Origin: Thalassoglobus neptunius
Lineage (GTDB): Bacteria; Planctomycetota; Planctomycetia; Planctomycetales; Planctomycetaceae
Reading direction: 5' to 3'
Length of the DNA: 64,000 nt
NCBI RefSeq assembly: GCF_007859735.1
Contig: NZ_SIHI01000001.1
Location: forward strand, 1,134,151-1,198,150
The notes beneath the pieces are model-generated. The model was not told the origin of the DNA and made no database searches. It worked only from the letters and a program-made list of their open reading frames with translations. Both the position numbers and the translations under genes were made by a program. This document shows positions 63,873-64,000 of this stretch, one piece after another (within the stretch, counting starts at the first letter, position 1; every line of letters begins with the position of its first letter).

Positions 63873-64000
63873 GAGAGCCTATCCGGAATCCTCTTCATGC
63901 TGTAAGTCGGTATTTGAACGGAGCTTGGTTGGGTGAAGGAGCTAAGCGGCGGAGCATGCGACCAATGGAAGCCACATAGATCATGGCTTCGCTCGATTTG
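63873..64000 (-). mobile_element. End of an IS5-like insertion sequence
   Basis: The last 128 bases hold the 3' end of a minus-strand transposase and, outside it, GAGAGCCTATCCGGAAT at 63873-63889, which looks like the terminal inverted repeat of IS5-family elements. The other end lies beyond the window. Confidence 0.7.
63895..64000 (-). CDS. IS5-like transposase, C-terminal fragment
   Basis: Minus-strand frame running off the right edge: the visible 34 residues read SSEAMIYVASIGRMLRRLAP and then SPNQAPFKYRLTA before the TGA. The SEAMI(Y/L)(V/I)ASI.RMLRRL pattern with a C-terminal F.YR is that of IS5-group transposases of planctomycetes. The catalytic DDE domain is outside the window, so intactness cannot be judged. 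Confidence 0.75.
   Translation of the reverse strand, partial: KSSEAMIYVASIGRMLRRLAPSPNQAPFKYRLTA

Overview
The window comes from a planctomycete chromosome, probably Planctomycetaceae or a near relative. The sequence evidence is a cysteine-containing YTV-repeat protein of the planctomycete cell-wall type, a PSCyt1/DUF1549/DUF1553 protein, a DUF4159 protein, a DUF1080 protein, an FHA/GAF/SpoIIE-type phosphatase, and sparse Shine-Dalgarno signals. About 48 protein genes are supported, mostly in short operons on both strands. There is no tRNA, rRNA, CRISPR array or prophage. The only mobile element is the end of an IS5-like insertion sequence at the right edge.

Layout. 0-8 kb: end of a phosphoesterase gene, an SDR epimerase, a DUF457-type membrane protein, a small membrane protein with a SRPBCC protein, a secreted esterase, a secreted unknown followed by an acyltransferase, and a TPR protein. 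8-16.5 kb: the YTV-repeat wall protein, a membrane/coiled-coil protein, two Hsp20 genes behind a sigma-54 promoter and a possible fourU RNA thermometer, an unknown followed by a DUF4159 protein, and a PspF-like sigma-54 activator. 16.5-27.6 kb: folC, a GNAT-nitrilase fusion, a di-haem peroxidase, isocitrate dehydrogenase, a non-coding stretch with two strong hairpins, an unknown, an ActP-like symporter with its DUF485 partner, and a peroxiredoxin. 27.6-34.6 kb: a COG3014/LpoB pair, then a SufR-like regulator with a palindromic operator, a lone nuoB, sufC and sufB. 34.7-46.4 kb: a proline-rich secreted protein, an esterase lipoprotein, leuS, a monoacylglycerol-lipase-like hydrolase, a DUF1549/DUF1553 protein and a beta-propeller protein. 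46.6-55.9 kb: type IIA topoisomerase B subunit, ketoglutarate-semialdehyde-type dehydrogenase, a four-ACT aspartokinase, a HemN/HemW-like radical SAM protein, tsaE, and a uronate-isomerase-like protein. 56-62.6 kb: a co-oriented cluster of FHA-GAF-SpoIIE phosphatase, a lidless Hsp70, a J-domain-like/MshEN membrane protein lacking HPD, and an FHA-GAF-histidine kinase. 62.7-64 kb: a DUF1080 protein and the IS5-like transposase end.

The best candidates for something undescribed are: (1) the four-gene phospho-signalling/chaperone cluster at 56.1-62.6 kb; (2) a family of about 90-bp intergenic repeats, four copies, two abutting stop codons; (3) the double stress control (sigma-54 promoter plus fourU-like hairpin) of the Hsp20 pair, with a PspF-like activator 3 kb away. 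Functions are read from motifs; no database search was run.
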